Origin: Clostridia bacterium
Lineage (GTDB): Bacteria; Bacillota; DSM-521; Neomoorellales; Neomoorellaceae
Assembly (NCBI GenBank): GCA_030154265.1
Contig: JASKKH010000017.1
Location: forward strand, 1-37,731
Length of the DNA stretch: 37,731 nucleotides
Direction: 5' to 3'
Under the pieces are notes generated by a model, which worked only from the letters and a program-made list of their open reading frames with translations, was not told the origin of the DNA and ran no database searches. The translations under genes and the position numbers were made by a program. This document shows, piece by piece, positions 8,458 to 18,113 of the stretch. Within the stretch, counting starts at the first letter, position 1. Each line of letters starts with the position of its first letter.

Positions 8458-8540
8458 TGTCTATCCTGGTTAAAATAGGTAAGATGAATATTATGAAGCT
8501 TAAAATTAAGCAGGGATTAAGAACCGGAGGGGAAAAAGTT

Positions 8541-8849
8541 TTGGAACAAAAAACTATTGTCTTACCCAGGTTGGATAATTTGACCCCTACTATGGAGTCT
8601 ACAGCCTTAAAGCTTATGGAAGAAGCCGGTGAATTAGCCCAGGCTATTGGCAAGCTAAGGGGATTAAGTGGCGAGCGGGTTAAAATGGACAAAGAGACGG
8701 TTTTATCAACTATAACAAAGGAACTCTTAGATGTAGCCCAGACAGCTGTTTCCATGATGTTTGTTCTTGAAGAACAGTATGGGGTTGATATACAACAAAC
8801 CTTGGACGAGCACATTGCTAAGCTTAAACGTAAAGGCTATTTGAAATAG
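8541..8849 (+). CDS. MazG-like nucleotide pyrophosphohydrolase
   Basis: A small all-alpha NTP pyrophosphohydrolase-like protein. The metal-binding motif of the MazG/dUTPase-2 fold is visible as EEAGELAQAIGK, followed by KELLDVAQTAVSMMFVLEE. Such proteins hydrolyse nucleoside or deoxynucleoside triphosphates to monophosphates; the substrate here is unknown. The frame is open from ATG 8457 (overlapping the comEB stop), giving 130 residues, but the first 28 are basic and unconserved in look. TTG 8541 has GGAGGGG at 8526-8532 with eight bases between and gives 102 residues. The neighbouring dCMP deaminase suggests a role in nucleotide-pool cleaning. Confidence 0.75.
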   Translation: MEQKTIVLPRLDNLTPTMESTALKLMEEAGELAQAIGKLRGLSGERVKMDKETVLSTITKELLDVAQTAVSMMFVLEEQYGVDIQQTLDEHIAKLKRKGYLK

Positions 8850-8869
8850 TTGTTCGGAGGAATTTTTTA

Positions 8870-10027
8870 ATGCCAACACTTAAAATACTTACAGTATTTG
8901 GCACAAGACCTGAGGCAATTAAGATGGCCCCGGTAGTAAAAGAATTAAGGCGTTACCCTGAAGAATTTAACTGCCAAGTAGCTGTGACAGCTCAGCATCG
9001 TGAAATGCTTGATCAGGTTCTTAAGCTTTTTAAGATAGAGCCTGATTATGACCTTAATATAATGCAACCTGGCCAAAAGTTGGAAGACATTACAACTAGA
9101 GCATTAAATGGCCTTTCAGAAGTTTTCCGTCTATCAAAACCTGATATGGTTTTGGTTCATGGAGATACAACTACTACCTTTGTAGCGGCTTTGGCGGCCT
9201 TTTATCAGCAAATTCCCATTGGTCATGTTGAGGCAGGACTAAGGACAGGGGATCGATATGCTCCTTTCCCCGAGGAAATAAATCGTCGTCTTGCCGGGGT
9301 ACTGGCTGATTTGCATTTTGCACCAACAAATACAGCTCGTTCTAACCTTCTTAAAGAGGCTATACCTGAAAAAAATATCTACGTTACCGGTAATACCGTG
9401 ATTGATGCCTTAAAAGCTACTGTCAAAGATGATTATAATTTTAAGATACCTGAACTTAAAGGTGTTGATTTTGCTAAACAGAGGATAATCCTAGTTACAG
9501 CTCACCGCAGGGAGAATTGGGGCGAGCCATTAGAGGAAATTTTTACGGCCTTACGTGATTTGGTAGAAATCTATCCTGATGTATCAGTGGTTTTTCCTGT
9601 CCATTACAATCCTAAAATACGACAGCTGGCAGCAGATATTTTAGGTAAAATGGATAGGGTTTTCCTAATTGATCCGCTTGATTATCAGCCCTTTGTTAAT
9701 TTAATGGCCCGTTCATATATTGTGATGACCGACTCAGGTGGTCTTCAGGAGGAAGCCCCTTCTTTAGGGAAACCTGTGCTTGTTTTGCGGGAGGTTACCG
9801 AGCGACCAGAGGCGGTTCGAGCTGGTACTGTTCGATTGGTTGGTACCAACTATAAAAATATTCAGAAGTCAGTTAAGGAGCTTTTAGAAGACAAGCCCAT
9901 TTATGACAGTATGGCTCATGCTGTTAATCCATATGGCGATGGAAATGCTTCACGTCGCATCCGGGAAGCCATAAGCCACTATTTTGGTCTAACAATAGCC
10001 AGACCAGAAGATTTTGCGGCTAAATAG
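8870..10027 (+). CDS. wecB: UDP-N-acetylglucosamine 2-epimerase (non-hydrolysing)
   Basis: This enzyme interconverts UDP-GlcNAc and UDP-ManNAc, the donor for wall teichoic-acid linkage units and ManNAc-containing wall polymers. Family motifs are GTRPEAIKMAPV at the N-terminus, VHGDTTTT near residue 98, HVEAGLRTGDRYAPFPEE, TAHRRENWGEP and TDSGGLQEEAPSLGKPVL. Length 385 is typical. ATG 8870 follows GGAGGAATTTTTTA. It sits between the nucleotide genes and the ATP synthase operon, a position seen in several clostridia. The enzyme that uses its product, TagA, is encoded at 30403 in this window. Confidence 0.96.
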   Translation: MPTLKILTVFGTRPEAIKMAPVVKELRRYPEEFNCQVAVTAQHREMLDQVLKLFKIEPDYDLNIMQPGQKLEDITTRALNGLSEVFRLSKPDMVLVHGDTTTTFVAALAAFYQQIPIGHVEAGLRTGDRYAPFPEEINRRLAGVLADLHFAPTNTARSNLLKEAIPEKNIYVTGNTVIDALKATVKDDYNFKIPELKGVDFAKQRIILVTAHRRENWGEPLEEIFTALRDLVEIYPDVSVVFPVHYNPKIRQLAADILGKMDRVFLIDPLDYQPFVNLMARSYIVMTDSGGLQEEAPSLGKPVLVLREVTERPEAVRAGTVRLVGTNYKNIQKSVKELLEDKPIYDSMAHAVNPYGDGNASRRIREAISHYFGLTIARPEDFAAK

Positions 10028-10125
10028 TTTAATGGCTAAAGTATGTACGGATAAAAAACCATAAAATATGCATCATCTAAGCAGGAAAAAAGCTATTTAA
10101 ATAGAATATCTATTCTCTATGGTAC

Positions 10126-10214
10126 AGGGATTAAGAATTATGTCGAAAAATACTAAACCTCAATCATAGAGGGATAAAAAAATGTCAAAGAAGCAAACTA
10201 GATGTAAATGGTAG
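10126..10214 (+). promoter_or_regulatory. Two tandem mini-ORFs leading into atpZ
   Basis: An AGGG at 10126-10129 precedes ATG 10140, which encodes MSKNTKPQS and stops at 10167-10169. That stop lies within AGAGGG (10168-10173), which is spaced eight bases from ATG 10182. The second ORF encodes MSKKQTRCKW and stops at 10212-10214, overlapping the atpZ start at 10208. atpZ itself has only a poor ribosome site. This could be a leader relay that couples translation into the operon, or chance. No convincing promoter was found in 10028-10207. Confidence 0.35.
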
Positions 10215-10477
10215 CCAAAAAGAGGAATTACTGGAACTACGCAAAATATGCCAATATGGCCACATCAATCGGTGTAACAATGACAGCAGGGATTTTCCTC
10301 GGCTTCTATGGTGGTAGTTGGCTAGACCGCCACTTTGGGACTTCGCCGTGGTTGATGCTTGCTGGGGTTTTATTTGGGATAGCTGTGGGCTTTTATAGCA
10401 TTTGGAATGAGCTTAGTGCTTTAGGGATAACTATGAAAACTAAACCTAGGGATAAAGATGGAAACAACCAGGACTGA
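10208..10477 (+). CDS. atpZ: AtpZ/AtpI-type ATP synthase accessory membrane protein
   Basis: An 89-residue protein with a basic N-terminus, two hydrophobic segments (about residues 16-36 and 44-64) and a hydrophilic charged tail. The motif GIFLGFYGGSWLDRHFGTSPW matches the AtpZ/AtpQ group that precedes atpI in clostridial and other ATP synthase operons. The group has been proposed to help Mg or Ca uptake or ring assembly, but this is not certain. The ATG at 10208 overlaps the stop of a mini-ORF that has a better ribosome site. Its end overlaps the atpI start by 20 bases. Confidence 0.85.
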   Translation: MVAKKRNYWNYAKYANMATSIGVTMTAGIFLGFYGGSWLDRHFGTSPWLMLAGVLFGIAVGFYSIWNELSALGITMKTKPRDKDGNNQD

Positions 10478-10823
10478 AAAATGGACACTAATTCTAGCTT
10501 TATTAGGAACTGTAGTTAGTATAGGCCTGGGTTATTATTTCTTCATAGCAGGCCTTTGGATAGCTTTTTTCATTTCGAGTTTGTTACACCGTTGGCAAAT
10601 GGCAGCTATAAACAATGTCAATAATGAAAACATATCACCCCAAAAAGCCTTTAACAGGCTGTATGGGCGTACTCTCATAAAATGGGGGATATCACTAACC
10701 CTATTGGTCTCGGCTTTGTTTGTGGGAATAGAGTTTCTTATAGGTATTATGGTAGGACTTATTCTCCGGGTCCTGACCTATATGGGGGAGGCTATTCTAA
10801 TTAATCTAAGAAAGGGGGGATAA
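10458..10823 (+). CDS. atpI: ATP synthase protein I
   Basis: A 121-residue membrane protein with about four hydrophobic segments, in the usual atpI position before atpB. AtpI proteins assist assembly of the c-ring but are not part of the final enzyme. The sequence is weakly conserved, as is normal for this family, so the call rests mainly on size, topology (helices near residues 8-45 and 72-112) and position. ATG 10458 lies inside the end of atpZ, so translation is probably coupled. The stop is two bases before atpB. Confidence 0.85.
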   Translation: METTRTEKWTLILALLGTVVSIGLGYYFFIAGLWIAFFISSLLHRWQMAAINNVNNENISPQKAFNRLYGRTLIKWGISLTLLVSALFVGIEFLIGIMVGLILRVLTYMGEAILINLRKGG

Positions 10824-10825
10824 AA

Positions 10826-11509
10826 ATGGGCTTTGAGGCCATTAGCTCGATAATGGAACACGTCCGCCCTCATGAGGTATTTACCTTAGGACCGTTCTCC
10901 ATTACTTCAACAGTTGTTAACACATGGATCATGATGGTTATACTTATTGCGGGGCTATTTGTGACCACGAGGACAATTAGCTTTCTTCCAAGAGGCGTCC
11001 AGCATATATTGGAGATGGTTATGGAGTTTTTATATGGCCTACTGGAAGAAGCCATGGGCAAGGAGGGTCGTCGTTATCTTCCGTTGGTAGCTACACTGTT
11101 TATCTTTATTTTATTTTTAAATCTTTCTTGGATAATTCCAGGAATGAAGCCACCAACAATGGATATTTCCACTACACTAGCTTTTGGGGTAACAACGATT
11201 ATTCTTGTCCAGTTTATAGGTATAAAAAAGCGAGGCCTTATAGGGTATATCAAACACTTTTTCCAACCGGCTCCATTCCTTTTTCCCTTGAATGTAATAG
11301 AAGAATTAGTTAAACCGGTATCCCTTTCACTACGTCTATTTGGTAATATGTTTGGGGAAGAGATGGTAATAGCGATTTTGTTTATTATGTTGCCATTCTT
11401 ATTACCAACACCTATTATGTTGTTGGGTGTTTTAATGGGGTTTATACAGGCATTTGTTTTTACCTTACTTACAATTACCTATATTACAAATTTTATCCAT
11501 GGGCATTAA
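10826..11509 (+). CDS. atpB: ATP synthase subunit a
   Basis: Subunit a forms the two half-channels that carry ions to and from the c-ring. The essential arginine is R170 in SLSLRLFGNMFGEEMV, the family signature. About five or six hydrophobic segments are visible, and the C-terminal helix contains GFIQAFVFTLLTITYI, also typical. Length 227 fits the Firmicutes form. ATG 10826 follows AAAGGGGGG. It is third in the atp operon. Confidence 0.97.
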   Translation: MGFEAISSIMEHVRPHEVFTLGPFSITSTVVNTWIMMVILIAGLFVTTRTISFLPRGVQHILEMVMEFLYGLLEEAMGKEGRRYLPLVATLFIFILFLNLSWIIPGMKPPTMDISTTLAFGVTTIILVQFIGIKKRGLIGYIKHFFQPAPFLFPLNVIEELVKPVSLSLRLFGNMFGEEMVIAILFIMLPFLLPTPIMLLGVLMGFIQAFVFTLLTITYITNFIHGH

Positions 11510-11553
11510 TTATACCAAAATAAATTTTTTAATTAATGTAGAGGAGGAGACAT

Positions 11554-11778
11554 ATGACAGCACTAGCATTTATCGGTGTGAGTCTGGCCATAGGTTTGGT
11601 TGGACTGGGTTCAGCCCTTGCTCAGGGTAATGCAGCTAAGGCGGCAATGGAAGGTATTGCTCGCCAGCCGGAGGTAAGCGGTGATATTAGGACGACCCTG
11701 CTTCTGGCTCTGGCCTTTATGGAAGCATTGACGCTCTTTTCATTTGTTATTGCTATCCTCATGTGGACCAAGCTCTAA
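11554..11778 (+). CDS. atpE: ATP synthase subunit c
   Basis: Subunit c is the rotor-ring hairpin. Two hydrophobic helices flank the polar loop ARQPE (36-40). The ion-binding carboxylate is E57 in [14 protein letters not shown]. The residue after it is Ala, where known sodium-binding c subunits have Ser or Thr, although Q24 in the first helix, also used for sodium binding, is present. I infer proton coupling, with moderate confidence. ATG 11554 follows GAGGAGGAG. The gene is followed by a strong hairpin, which may help raise c-subunit output relative to its neighbours. Confidence 0.97.
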   Translation: MTALAFIGVSLAIGLVGLGSALAQGNAAKAAMEGIARQPEVSGDIRTTLLLALAFMEALTLFSFVIAILMWTKL

Positions 11779-11791
11779 AAAACTGAGGTTG

Positions 11792-11827
11792 GGCGAATAG
11801 GAAGGGTTTCTACCAATCCTATTCGCC
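11792..11827 (+). promoter_or_regulatory. Strong intercistronic stem-loop between atpE and atpF
   Basis: GGCGAATAGGA (11792-11802) pairs perfectly with TCCTATTCGCC (11817-11827), eleven base pairs around a 14-base loop. There is no T tract, so it is not a standard terminator. A smaller hairpin (CTATT-GGG-AATAG, 11834-11846) lies between it and the atpF ribosome site. It could protect the atpE message end from 3' exonucleases or cause partial attenuation. Confidence 0.75.
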
Positions 11828-11864
11828 TCTGTCCTATTGGGAATAGCGAAAGGAGGGATGGTAA

Positions 11865-12371
11865 GTGGAAGCTATATTCCATGCCCTTAATTTTGATATT
11901 ACGACGTTTGTATTCCAGGTTATTAATCTTTTGGTTGTTATGGGATTACTTTATTTCATATTATTTAAACCCTTGGGTAAAGTCTTGGCCGAGCGTGAAG
12001 CCAAAATTGAAGGGAATTTAAAAGATGCTGAAACTGCTAAAGTAAAGGCAGAAAGCATGTTAAAGGAGTACCAACAACAGTTACAAAACGCACGTCAAGA
12101 AGCCCAAGCTATCCTGGAACGGGCCAATAAAATGGGTGAAGAAACAAGAAATGAAATTGTTACAAAAGCCCAAAATGAAGCCAACCGGATTTTAGAACAG
12201 GCACGAGGCGAAATTGAAGGTGAAAAGAGTAAGGCTCTTGCTGCTATCCGGAGTGAAGCTGCAAATATAGCATTATTGGCTGCCACTAAGGTGTTGGAAC
12301 GCTCACTAACTCCCGAAGTTCAAGAACGGTTAGCCCGGGAAGCAGTATCTGAGGTGGAACGACTGCAATGA
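11865..12371 (+). CDS. atpF: ATP synthase subunit b
   Basis: Subunit b is the peripheral stalk. One N-terminal membrane helix (about residues 14-36, FVFQVINLLVVMGLLYFILF) is followed by a long charged coiled coil with heptad-like Ala/Glu/Lys content to the end. Length 168 is normal. The start is GTG 11865, with AGGAGGG at 11851-11857 and seven bases of spacing. Its stop overlaps the atpH start (ATGA, 12368-12371). Confidence 0.95.
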   Translation: MEAIFHALNFDITTFVFQVINLLVVMGLLYFILFKPLGKVLAEREAKIEGNLKDAETAKVKAESMLKEYQQQLQNARQEAQAILERANKMGEETRNEIVTKAQNEANRILEQARGEIEGEKSKALAAIRSEAANIALLAATKVLERSLTPEVQERLAREAVSEVERLQ

Positions 12372-12904
12372 GCAATCAAGCAATAGCAAGGCGTTATGCT
12401 CGAGCCCTTTTTGAAATTGCCAGGGAAAAGAAATTGTTGGATGAGTTTGTTGCCAACTTGGAACAAATTGGCAAAGCAATAGCAGAAGAGGACGAGCTTC
12501 GTAGAGTTTTGTATCATCAACTAATTCCTATTCGGGAGAAGCAAAAAATTGTTGAAGCTATTTTCCCTGACTTTAATGATCTGTTAAAGAACTTCTTAAA
12601 TATGACAATAGCTAAAGGCAGGGAAAAGGCAATACCAGAAATAGTTACTGAGTTTCGTCAGTTAGTTGACAAAGAAAATAATATTTTACCGGTAGATGTT
12701 TTTTCTGCGGTTCCTTTAACGGATGAGGTTAAAGCAGCTTTAAAGGAAAGATTACAAGCTGTTACAAAACAAAATATCCGTCTGAATAACCTGGTAAATC
12801 CTGAAATTCTTGGCGGAATAATTATTCGTTTAGGAGATCGTGTGCTCGATGCCAGCTTAAAGAAGAAACTGGAACTACTAGCCTTGCGCCTGAAGAAGGC
12901 ATAA
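12368..12904 (+). CDS. atpH: ATP synthase subunit delta
   Basis: Delta connects the top of F1 to the b stalk. The N-terminal AIARRYARALFEIAREKK is the family signature, and the C-terminal RLGDRVLDASLKKKLELLALRLK matches the conserved end (xxGDxxxDxSxxxxLxxL). Length 178 is standard. ATG 12368 overlaps the stop of atpF, so translation is coupled. Confidence 0.96.
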   Translation: MSNQAIARRYARALFEIAREKKLLDEFVANLEQIGKAIAEEDELRRVLYHQLIPIREKQKIVEAIFPDFNDLLKNFLNMTIAKGREKAIPEIVTEFRQLVDKENNILPVDVFSAVPLTDEVKAALKERLQAVTKQNIRLNNLVNPEILGGIIIRLGDRVLDASLKKKLELLALRLKKA

Positions 12905-12934
12905 AGGTTAGGGAAAAGGGGTGAAATAATAGCC

Positions 12935-14458
12935 TTGAGCATTCGACCAGACGAGATAACCAGTATTTTAAAAAATCAAATTGAGCAATATGACCTGGAC
13001 GTCGAAGTGGCCGAAGTAGGGTCTATTACCCAAGTTGGTGACGGTATTGCCCGTATCTATGGTCTTAATCAGGCAATGGCTGGAGAGCTCTTAGAGTTTC
13101 CCGGCGACGTCTATGGGATGGTATTAAACCTGGAAGAAGACAATGTTGGTGCCGTTATTCTTGGTCCCTATACTCATATTAAGGAAGGGGATCAGGTAAA
13201 ACGTACAGGGCGCATTGTTGAAGTGCCTGTTGGAGAAGCCATGATCGGGCGTGTTGTTAACGCCATGGGTCAGCCTATCGATGGTAAAGGTCCAATTAAA
13301 ACAGATAAATTTAGACCGGTAGAATCACCGGCACCTGGTGTTATTCATCGTAAGCCAGTTGATACCCCGATGCAGACGGGTTTAAAGGCTATTGATTCAA
13401 TGGTACCGATTGGTCGCGGACAGCGCGAATTAATTATCGGTGACCGCCAGACAGGAAAAACAGCTATTGCTGTTGATACAATAATTAACCAAAAAGGCCA
13501 AAATGTTATCTGTATATATGTAGCAATTGGCCAGAAAGCTTCAACCGTAGCTAGCGTTGTTCAACGTCTTGAAGAAGCTGGGGCCATGGACTACACTATT
13601 GTTGTTTCGGCTTCTGCCAGTGAGCCTGCACCTATGCTATATATTGCGCCATATGCCGGGTGCGCAATAGGTGAATACTTTATGTATGATAAGCATATGG
13701 ATGTTCTCTGTATCTATGACGACTTATCTAAGCAGGCAGCTGCTTACAGGGAACTTTCATTGTTGCTTAGACGTCCGCCTGGCCGTGAAGCATATCCGGG
13801 TGATGTCTTCTATCTACACTCTCGTTTATTAGAGCGTGCTGCTCGCTTGAATGAGGAACTTGGTGGAGGCTCTTTAACTGCATTACCAATTATTGAAACC
13901 CAGGCAGGCGACGTTTCTGCCTATATTCCAACAAACGTTATTTCAATTACTGACGGTCAGATCTTTTTAGAATCCGACCTATTTTATGCAGGCCAGCGTC
14001 CGGCTATTAACGTCGGTATCTCTGTTTCTCGTGTCGGTGGTGCTGCGCAGATTAAAGCAATGAAACAGGTAGCTGGTCGTTTACGCTTGGACTTAGCTCA
14101 GTATCGTGAATTAGCAGCCTTTGCTCAGTTCGGTTCTGATCTGGATAAAGCTACACAAGCCCGTCTCGCCCGAGGCGAACGGATGATGGAAATTTTAAAA
14201 CAGGATCAGTACCAGCCGATGGCTGTTGAAGAACAGGTTGTTGTTCTCTATGTAGCTATTAACGGTTACTTAGATGATGTGCCGGTTGATAAAGTGCGTT
14301 CCTTTGAAGATGATTTCTTGCGTTTCATGCGCAATGAACGTCCGGAAGTATTAGCTGGCATTCGTGAGAAAAAGAAATTGGATGACAGCATTGAGGAACA
14401 ATTGAAGAAGAGTATTGAGGACTTTAAACGCAGCTTTAGTGCTGCTGGGAAATCGTAA
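12935..14458 (+). CDS. atpA: ATP synthase subunit alpha
   Basis: Alpha is the non-catalytic nucleotide-binding subunit of F1. The P-loop is G169-D-R-Q-T-G-K-T176, and the conserved [19 protein letters not shown] region and the arginine-finger region [14 protein letters not shown] are present. Length 507 is typical. Translation starts at TTG 12935, with AAGGGGTG about ten bases upstream. It follows atpH by 30 bases. Confidence 0.98.
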   Translation: MSIRPDEITSILKNQIEQYDLDVEVAEVGSITQVGDGIARIYGLNQAMAGELLEFPGDVYGMVLNLEEDNVGAVILGPYTHIKEGDQVKRTGRIVEVPVGEAMIGRVVNAMGQPIDGKGPIKTDKFRPVESPAPGVIHRKPVDTPMQTGLKAIDSMVPIGRGQRELIIGDRQTGKTAIAVDTIINQKGQNVICIYVAIGQKASTVASVVQRLEEAGAMDYTIVVSASASEPAPMLYIAPYAGCAIGEYFMYDKHMDVLCIYDDLSKQAAAYRELSLLLRRPPGREAYPGDVFYLHSRLLERAARLNEELGGGSLTALPIIETQAGDVSAYIPTNVISITDGQIFLESDLFYAGQRPAINVGISVSRVGGAAQIKAMKQVAGRLRLDLAQYRELAAFAQFGSDLDKATQARLARGERMMEILKQDQYQPMAVEEQVVVLYVAINGYLDDVPVDKVRSFEDDFLRFMRNERPEVLAGIREKKKLDDSIEEQLKKSIEDFKRSFSAAGKS

Positions 14459-14472
14459 GGTGGTGAGACGGC

Positions 14473-15321
14473 ATGCCAAATATGCGTGACCTGAAGCGCC
14501 GTATTCGTAGTGTCCAGAATACCCAGCACATTACCAGGGCCATGAAAATGGTTGCTGCTGCCAAGCTGCGCAGGGCCCAGTCCCAGGTCACGGCAGCACG
14601 TCCTTATGCCGCCAAGCTTCAAGAAGTAATGCAACGTCTTATTGTTGCTGTTGATCCGGAAAGCCAGCCTTTGGCCGCGTCCCGGGAAGTTAAAAAAGTC
14701 GGTTATGTGGTTATTACTGGTGATAGGGGATTAGCTGGCGGTTATAATGCTAACATTATTAGGTTAGTAGAGGAAAAGTTACGTTCAGAAGACCGCCCTT
14801 CCGGGCTTGTTTGTGTAGGACGTAAAGGGCGTGAGTATTTTAAACGCCGGCAGGTAGAAATGGTTAAGACTTTTTCCGATATTGGCGATATTCCTGAATA
14901 TGTGCAAGCACGTGAACTTGCTCGCCAGTTAATCGACTTATTTCTTCAAGGGACCTTTGATGAGGTAAATCTGGCTTATACACGCTTTCGTTCGGCAATT
15001 AGTCAGGAACCTCAAATTGATCAATTACTACCTATTAAATCTAGTGGGGAATCTGACGAGAGTGGTGAGTACATTTACGAGCCATCACCTGCAGAAGTTT
15101 TACAGTCTCTATTACCCCGGTATTGCGAAATAAGGGTGTACCAGGCTCTTCTAGAGGCCAAAGCTAGCGAGCATGGTGCCCGGATGACGGCCATGGACAA
15201 CGCAACAAAGAATGCTGCCGAAATGATAGATAAATTTACCCTATCCTTCAACCGTGCTCGTCAGGCTGCTATTACCCGGGAAATCTCGGAGATTGTGGCC
15301 GGAGCCGACGCTTTAAAGTAA
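14473..15321 (+). CDS. atpG: ATP synthase subunit gamma
   Basis: Gamma is the rotating central shaft. The N-terminal MRDLKRRIRSVQNTQHITRAMKMVAA and the C-terminal helix with ASEHGARMTAMDNATKNA and FNRARQAAITREISEIVAGA are the two coiled-coil arms that enter F1. The middle contains the conserved GYVVITGDRGLAGGYN. Length 282 is normal. ATG 14473 follows GGTGGTGAG. Confidence 0.97.
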   Translation: MPNMRDLKRRIRSVQNTQHITRAMKMVAAAKLRRAQSQVTAARPYAAKLQEVMQRLIVAVDPESQPLAASREVKKVGYVVITGDRGLAGGYNANIIRLVEEKLRSEDRPSGLVCVGRKGREYFKRRQVEMVKTFSDIGDIPEYVQARELARQLIDLFLQGTFDEVNLAYTRFRSAISQEPQIDQLLPIKSSGESDESGEYIYEPSPAEVLQSLLPRYCEIRVYQALLEAKASEHGARMTAMDNATKNAAEMIDKFTLSFNRARQAAITREISEIVAGADALK

Positions 15322-16725
<1,404 letters not shown>

Positions 16726-17130
16726 ATGGCGTCCTTAAGTTTGGAGATTATTACTCCTGAGAGGTTATTACTAAAAGCGGAGGTTAGCAGTGTTAAAGCT
16801 CCGGGTAGTATAGGTTATCTTGGAGTTTTACCAGGACATGCTCCGCTTATAACGCCACTTAAAGCAGGTGTTGTAACTTATAAAGATGGTGGATCAGAAA
16901 AAAAGGTGGCTGTATCAGGAGGATTTTTGGAAGCTGGGGCTACCCGCGTTATAATCCTGGCTGACACAGCCGAAAAAGCTGAGGAGATTGACGTAGAGAG
17001 AGCCCGTAAAGCACTTGAGCGTGCTGAAAATCGCCTCAGCGAACGCGCTCCTGACCTTGATGTTGCGCGGGCTGAAGCCGCCCTTAAAAGAGCTGAGGCT
17101 CGACTCAAGGCAGCTGGAGCAAAACACTAA
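16726..17130 (+). CDS. atpC: ATP synthase subunit epsilon
   Basis: Epsilon caps the central stalk and inhibits ATP hydrolysis by extending its C-terminal helices. The N-terminal beta sandwich shows LEIITPERLLLKAEVSSVKAPGSIGYLGVLPGHAPLIT, and the helical hairpin (about 88-134) is rich in Ala/Arg/Glu. Length 134 is normal. ATG 16726 directly abuts the atpD stop, so the two subunits are probably made in register. A strong terminator follows. Confidence 0.96.
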   Translation: MASLSLEIITPERLLLKAEVSSVKAPGSIGYLGVLPGHAPLITPLKAGVVTYKDGGSEKKVAVSGGFLEAGATRVIILADTAEKAEEIDVERARKALERAENRLSERAPDLDVARAEAALKRAEARLKAAGAKH

Positions 17131-17150
17131 AATATGAAGTCTATTCTTTA

Positions 17151-17199
17151 GGTCCCCTGGTAAAAATAGTGTTATGCACTATTTTTAAGGGGGCCTTTT
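17151..17199 (+). terminator. Terminator of the atp operon, two-part hairpin
   Basis: The inner stem AAAAATAGTG (17162-17171) pairs with CACTATTTTT (17177-17186) around TTATG. The outer stem GGTCCCC (17151-17157) pairs with GGGGGCC (17189-17195), with one wobble. TTTT follows at 17196-17199. The 3' arm also contains the G-rich ribosome site of the next gene, whose start codon is at 17203. Confidence 0.85.
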
Positions 17200-17202
17200 G
17201 CT

Positions 17203-18051
17203 TTGCAATACTTAAAAGATTACTTTAAGAACAGAAAATTCAGGGTAATTTATATTGGACTATTTTTTGTCTTAGTAACTGGTGTTTTAATGTTAGTACA
17301 ACATTACTATCCTAATAATTCTCTAACCGGTATTTTAAAGGTAATAAATGTTTATGGGGGTACAGATAAAGATTCTGACTTGGTACCGAAGCTCATGCTT
17401 ACTTCTTTTAATGAAAGCAGTGCTCAATTAGAAACTATACACCTTGAAGGCTGGAGCAGCCTAAATAAAAAATTTTGTAACGTTCAAACGGTTAGGCAAA
17501 TTGCCCAAAAAACTGCTAACGAAGTTGGCCTGAAGGAAATTTTCGATTTTTCAGTAATAGAAGAAAAGAATTTCCACGCTGTAAGTTGGGAAGGGATGGT
17601 TGACCCCAACACATGCTTATACTTTTCAGTCCAAAGTATGGCAGGAACAGTATATGGTGATGAGACTTATTTATTAATAGGTTTGGAAGGTAATGCAAAG
17701 CATAATTATAAGCAAATGATGTATTGGCATAGACAGATAAGAAGTGTATTTAAATCCTGGCAGGCTGAACCTCGTATATCCTATTGTCTTATTGGTACCA
17801 TTAAAGGTAAATTATCTTCCACTGAAAAGAGAGAGGAAGCAACGAAAATTCTTGCAGCCCTGGAAGCCGAGAGAATTGAAGGTGTAGATGAAGGAGATTA
17901 TCTATCAATCAGTGCCTATTCATCAAAAATACCAGATTACCTGGAAGTTGGGGAGAAAAAGGTAAACGTCAACGTAGCCCTTCGTTATCATTCTACAGAT
18001 GACAAAACATATTTGCATTTAGGGTCACCTCTTTTGGGTGGCGAATATTAA
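17203..18051 (+). CDS. ywmB: YwmB-like (TATA-box-binding-fold) protein
   Basis: A 282-residue protein with one N-terminal membrane segment (about 15-34, VIYIGLFFVLVTGVLMLVQH) and an extracytoplasmic domain. It matches the YwmB family (PF08680), found in spore-forming Firmicutes next to murA and spoIID; its function is not known. Visible family features are HLEGWSSLNKKFCNVQTV near residue 85 and the alternating strands of the C-terminal half. The proposed start is TTG 17203, whose only ribosome site (AAGGGGG) lies in the 3' arm of the upstream terminator. The first residues could be a few codons off. Confidence 0.75.
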   Translation: MQYLKDYFKNRKFRVIYIGLFFVLVTGVLMLVQHYYPNNSLTGILKVINVYGGTDKDSDLVPKLMLTSFNESSAQLETIHLEGWSSLNKKFCNVQTVRQIAQKTANEVGLKEIFDFSVIEEKNFHAVSWEGMVDPNTCLYFSVQSMAGTVYGDETYLLIGLEGNAKHNYKQMMYWHRQIRSVFKSWQAEPRISYCLIGTIKGKLSSTEKREEATKILAALEAERIEGVDEGDYLSISAYSSKIPDYLEVGEKKVNVNVALRYHSTDDKTYLHLGSPLLGGEY

Positions 18052-18057
18052 AAAACA

Positions 18058-18068
18058 TATGCTATAAT
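18058..18068 (+). promoter_or_regulatory. Extended -10 promoter of murA
   Basis: TATAAT at 18063-18068 is preceded by TG one base upstream (18060-18061), making an extended -10 element. There is no good -35 hexamer at 16-18 bases. The start would be near 18075, about 40 bases before the murA start codon. Confidence 0.55.
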
Positions 18069-18113
18069 AAAATTTGTAAATTTATAAGGCGATTTGCCAA
18101 AGGAGCTAGAAAA

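Noticed and set aside
10103-10116. AGAATA-TC-TATTCT palindrome upstream of the atp operon as an operator
   Set aside because: It is short and AT-rich, and no promoter with valid spacing was found around it.
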